The notes under the pieces were generated by a model. The model had not been told where the DNA came from and did no database searches. It saw only the letters and a list, made by a program, of their open reading frames with translations. From assembly GCA_947177715.1 (NCBI GenBank), contig CAMWVM010000040.1:1-9650 (forward strand): DNA of 9,650 nucleotides, given 5' to 3'. The translations under genes and the position numbers were made by a program. This stretch comes from an uncultured Ruminococcus sp. GTDB lineage: Bacteria > Bacillota > Clostridia > Oscillospirales > Ruminococcaceae. Of this stretch, positions 7,771 through 9,650 are shown in pieces (position 1 is the first letter of the stretch; each line of letters starts with the position of its first letter).

Positions 7771-8418
7771 ATGGGAAAATATAAAGCTTATATATTTGAT
7801 TTTGATTTGACCCTTGCAGATTCCTCAAAAGGTATTCTAATATGTTTTAAACATACCTTGTCTGAGTTCGGATATCCAATACCGAGTGATAGGGAAATTT
7901 ATAATACTATCGGAATGACATTAGTTGATGCTTTTGACGAGCTGACAGGTATCCCTAATAATCCTCAAAGAGAAGAAATGCGTTTGGTATATGTTAAAAA
8001 AGCCGACGAAGAGATGGTCAGGAATACCTTTTTTTATGATAATACGTTGGCTATTCTGCAAACATTGCAGAATGCAGGTGTAAAGGTTGGAATAGTGTCT
8101 ACAAAATTCAGATATAGAATTGAAGATACTTTTAAGTGTCAGGCAGGATCTTTCCCTGTCGATGAAATAGTTGGCGGAGAAGATGTATCTAATGCTAAAC
8201 CTTCGCCTGATGGACTTAATTTAATTATTGAGCGACTTAAGGTGAATAAATGTGATGTCTTGTATATAGGGGACAGCTATATCGACGCTGAAACAGCTCA
8301 AAATGCCGGTGTTGATTTTGCAGGAGTTACTACCGGTTCTACAAGTAAAATTGATTTTGAAAAGTATCATCATATTTATATCGGCAAGGATTTGCTGGAT
8401 ATCTTTACGGCTATATGA
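7771..8418 (+). CDS. HAD-family phosphatase (subfamily IA, PGP/PpaX-like)
   Basis: This is a 215-aa haloacid-dehalogenase-type hydrolase, probably a cytoplasmic phosphatase for a small phosphorylated metabolite. All four HAD motifs are present: DFDLTLADS with nucleophile D10 and acid D12, S110-T111 (GIVST), K143 in KPSPDG, and GDSYID (167-172) for Mg2+ binding. The cap domain between motifs I and II is helical, as in phosphoglycolate phosphatase and pyrophosphatase PpaX. The substrate cannot be read from the sequence. The gene starts 8 nt after the glmS stop, and its GAGG Shine-Dalgarno (7762-7765) touches that stop codon, so the two are very likely co-transcribed and translationally coupled. 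A role with sugar or amino-sugar phosphates is a guess from this context alone. No clear terminator is visible downstream. Confidence 0.87.
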   Translation: MGKYKAYIFDFDLTLADSSKGILICFKHTLSEFGYPIPSDREIYNTIGMTLVDAFDELTGIPNNPQREEMRLVYVKKADEEMVRNTFFYDNTLAILQTLQNAGVKVGIVSTKFRYRIEDTFKCQAGSFPVDEIVGGEDVSNAKPSPDGLNLIIERLKVNKCDVLYIGDSYIDAETAQNAGVDFAGVTTGSTSKIDFEKYHHIYIGKDLLDIFTAI

Positions 8419-8467
8419 TAACGGTAAAAATAGTGTTAAAGCAATATTAATAATCAGTGTATTTCAC

Positions 8468-8496
8468 TTGATAAACTTAATGAAAAATGTTATAAT
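8468..8496 (+). promoter_or_regulatory. SigA-type promoter of the yloC-remA operon
   Basis: The -35 is TTGATA (8468-8473), the spacer 17 bp, and the -10 a perfect TATAAT (8491-8496), in the 114-bp gap after the phosphatase gene. The expected start is near 8503, about 30 nt before the yloC start codon. Confidence 0.84.
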
Positions 8497-8512
8497 AAAA
8501 GATATTCTTTTT

Positions 8513-8520
8513 AGGAAGGG
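8513..8520 (+). promoter_or_regulatory. yloC ribosome binding site with long spacing
   Basis: AGGAAGGG is the only Shine-Dalgarno-like sequence before yloC, but it ends 12 nt before ATG 8533, against 5-7 nt for the other start sites examined here. Conservation of the N-terminus [10 protein letters not shown] in the family still supports ATG 8533. Confidence 0.6.
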
Positions 8521-8532
8521 ATAATAGTACAA

Positions 8533-9411
8533 ATGATAAAAAGTATGACAGGCTTTGGAAGAGAACGCTGTGTTCTTGACAGTCGTGAAATATTAGTTGA
8601 AATACGTTCGGTAAATCATCGGTATTATGAGTTTTCGGCAAGAACTCCTAAAGCTTATGGTTATCTTGATGAAAAACTGAAAGCATTTTTAAAAAATGAT
8701 ATTTCCAGAGGAAAAGTTGAAGTATCAGTTTTGATTTATAATCAAGAAGGTGTAAATGCTCAAATTGAAATTAATAAAGAGATTGCACTTGGTTATATTG
8801 AAGCACTGAGAAATTCAGCGGATGAGCTTGATCTTGACGATGACTTAACGCTGTCAAATATCATGCGGCTTCCGGATATTTTTACCGTTGTTAAGGTTAC
8901 GGAAGATGAAGAGGCAATTTGGAATCAAGTGAAATCAGTTGCTGAAAAGGCTTTGGAACGTTTTGTTGATATGCGTGTTACCGAGGGTATGAAGATGTAT
9001 GACGACATTGTTTCAAGACTTAAATTTCTTGAGGATGCCGTGACTAAAATTGAATCGCAGTCACCTAATACTGCTAAGGCGTATGAAGAAAGGTTATATG
9101 CAAAAATTAAGGAAACTCTTGCTGATAGAAATATTGATGAGCAAAGAATTATAACCGAAGTTGCTATTTTTTCAGAAAAAACCGCAATAGATGAAGAAAC
9201 TGTAAGACTTAGAAGTCATATTTCCCAGTTTAGAGATTTGATAAACAGCAATGAACCAGTTGGAAGAAAGCTTGACTTTTTAGTTCAGGAACTTAATCGT
9301 GAAGTTAATACCATTGGTTCAAAAGCTCAGGATTTACATATTACAAAGCTTGTGGTAGATATGAAATCCGAAATTGAAAAAATCAGAGAGCAAATTCAGA
9401 ATATAGAATAA
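8533..9411 (+). CDS. yloC: YicC/YloC-family endoribonuclease
   Basis: This 292-aa protein matches the YicC/YloC family in length and architecture. The N-terminus [10 protein letters not shown] is the family signature, followed by [15 protein letters not shown] (about 24-38). The C-terminal DUF1732 domain occupies about 205-292, with [37 protein letters not shown] and a final helix rich in Glu and Lys. Family members in E. coli and B. subtilis have been described as oligomeric, metal-dependent endoribonucleases acting in RNA turnover; the physiological targets here are unknown. It is the first gene of an operon with remA, which begins 14 nt after its stop. This order (yloC, remA, then gmk and rpoZ) is conserved in Bacillus and many Clostridia. 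Confidence 0.94.
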   Translation: MIKSMTGFGRERCVLDSREILVEIRSVNHRYYEFSARTPKAYGYLDEKLKAFLKNDISRGKVEVSVLIYNQEGVNAQIEINKEIALGYIEALRNSADELDLDDDLTLSNIMRLPDIFTVVKVTEDEEAIWNQVKSVAEKALERFVDMRVTEGMKMYDDIVSRLKFLEDAVTKIESQSPNTAKAYEERLYAKIKETLADRNIDEQRIITEVAIFSEKTAIDEETVRLRSHISQFRDLINSNEPVGRKLDFLVQELNREVNTIGSKAQDLHITKLVVDMKSEIEKIREQIQNIE

Positions 9412-9425
9412 TTCGGAGGTCGTTT

Positions 9426-9650
9426 ATGCAGCTTTTGAATATTGGATTTGGAAATATGGTTTCATCTGATCGTATAATAGCCATTGTTTCTCCTGACTCA
9501 GCACCAATAAAACGCCTTATACAAGAAGCTAAAGATAAAGGCACTATAATTGATGCTACTTATGGACGGAGAACAAGAGCAGTAATAATCATGGACAGTG
9601 ACCATGTTATTCTTTCGGCTGTCTTGCCTGAAACAGTAGCCGGACGTCTT
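9426..9650 (+). CDS. remA: RemA-like regulatory protein (DUF370), 3' end cut by window
   Basis: This open frame of exactly 75 codons starts at ATG 9426 after GGAGG (9415-9419, spacing 6) and runs off the right edge without a stop. The protein is nearly the whole of a RemA (formerly YlzA) homologue. It carries the diagnostic [13 protein letters not shown] start, [31 protein letters not shown] and [13 protein letters not shown]. In B. subtilis, RemA is a ring-forming DNA-binding protein that activates biofilm matrix operons. Its DNA-contacting Arg18, Arg50 and Arg51 appear to correspond to R16, R48 and R49 here, with a two-residue shorter N-terminus. Only a few residues of the usual 80-90 are missing. 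The target genes in this organism cannot be inferred. Confidence 0.94.
   Translation, partial: MQLLNIGFGNMVSSDRIIAIVSPDSAPIKRLIQEAKDKGTIIDATYGRRTRAVIIMDSDHVILSAVLPETVAGRL

Noticed and set aside
8419..8467. Possible terminator between the phosphatase gene and yloC
   Set aside because: Only a weak imperfect stem (AGTG/CACT) without a T tract is visible, so no terminator is called and read-through into yloC is possible.
8303..8524. 73-codon plus-strand open frame overlapping the end of the phosphatase gene
   Set aside because: It starts inside the phosphatase gene in another frame, lacks a Shine-Dalgarno, runs across the yloC promoter, and shows no recognisable protein pattern.

Overview
The window is AT-rich, compactly coded DNA from a low-GC Gram-positive bacterium, most likely an anaerobic member of the Clostridia (gut or rumen type). 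This rests on four things: AddA-type rather than RecBCD-type recombination, the yloC-remA gene pair typical of Firmicutes, strong GGAGG-type ribosome binding sites with near-consensus SigA promoters, and a secreted BspA-like leucine-rich-repeat protein of the kind abundant in gut Clostridia. The genus cannot be fixed from sequence reading alone.

Layout, left to right. (1) A class II tRNA-Ser(GGA) gene lies on the minus strand at the left edge, with its own promoter. (2) Divergent from it, a monocistronic gene encodes an exported BspA-like LRR protein of 529 aa and ends in a clear intrinsic terminator. (3) addA, the helicase-nuclease subunit of AddAB, has its own promoter and a leader of about 170 nt that can fold in two mutually exclusive ways near the start codon. 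Its usual partner addB is not beside it. (4) glmS (glucosamine-6-phosphate synthase) is followed 8 nt later by a HAD-family phosphatase, apparently as a two-gene operon. (5) yloC/yicC (endoribonuclease family) and the start of remA (DUF370 DNA-binding regulator) form the head of an operon that runs off the right edge. In other Firmicutes this operon continues into gmk and rpoZ.

The five predicted promoters (for tRNA-Ser, the BspA-like gene, addA, glmS and yloC) all have a 17-bp spacer, so each transcription unit appears to be independently driven. The genes are mostly housekeeping: decoding, DNA break repair, cell-wall amino-sugar synthesis, RNA turnover and regulation. The LRR protein is the one accessory surface function. 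I found no mobile element, CRISPR array or clearly novel multi-gene system. The points most worth a second look are the addA leader, the lone addA, the inverted repeat over the glmS promoter, the missing glmS ribozyme, and the uncharacterised C-terminal domain of the LRR protein.
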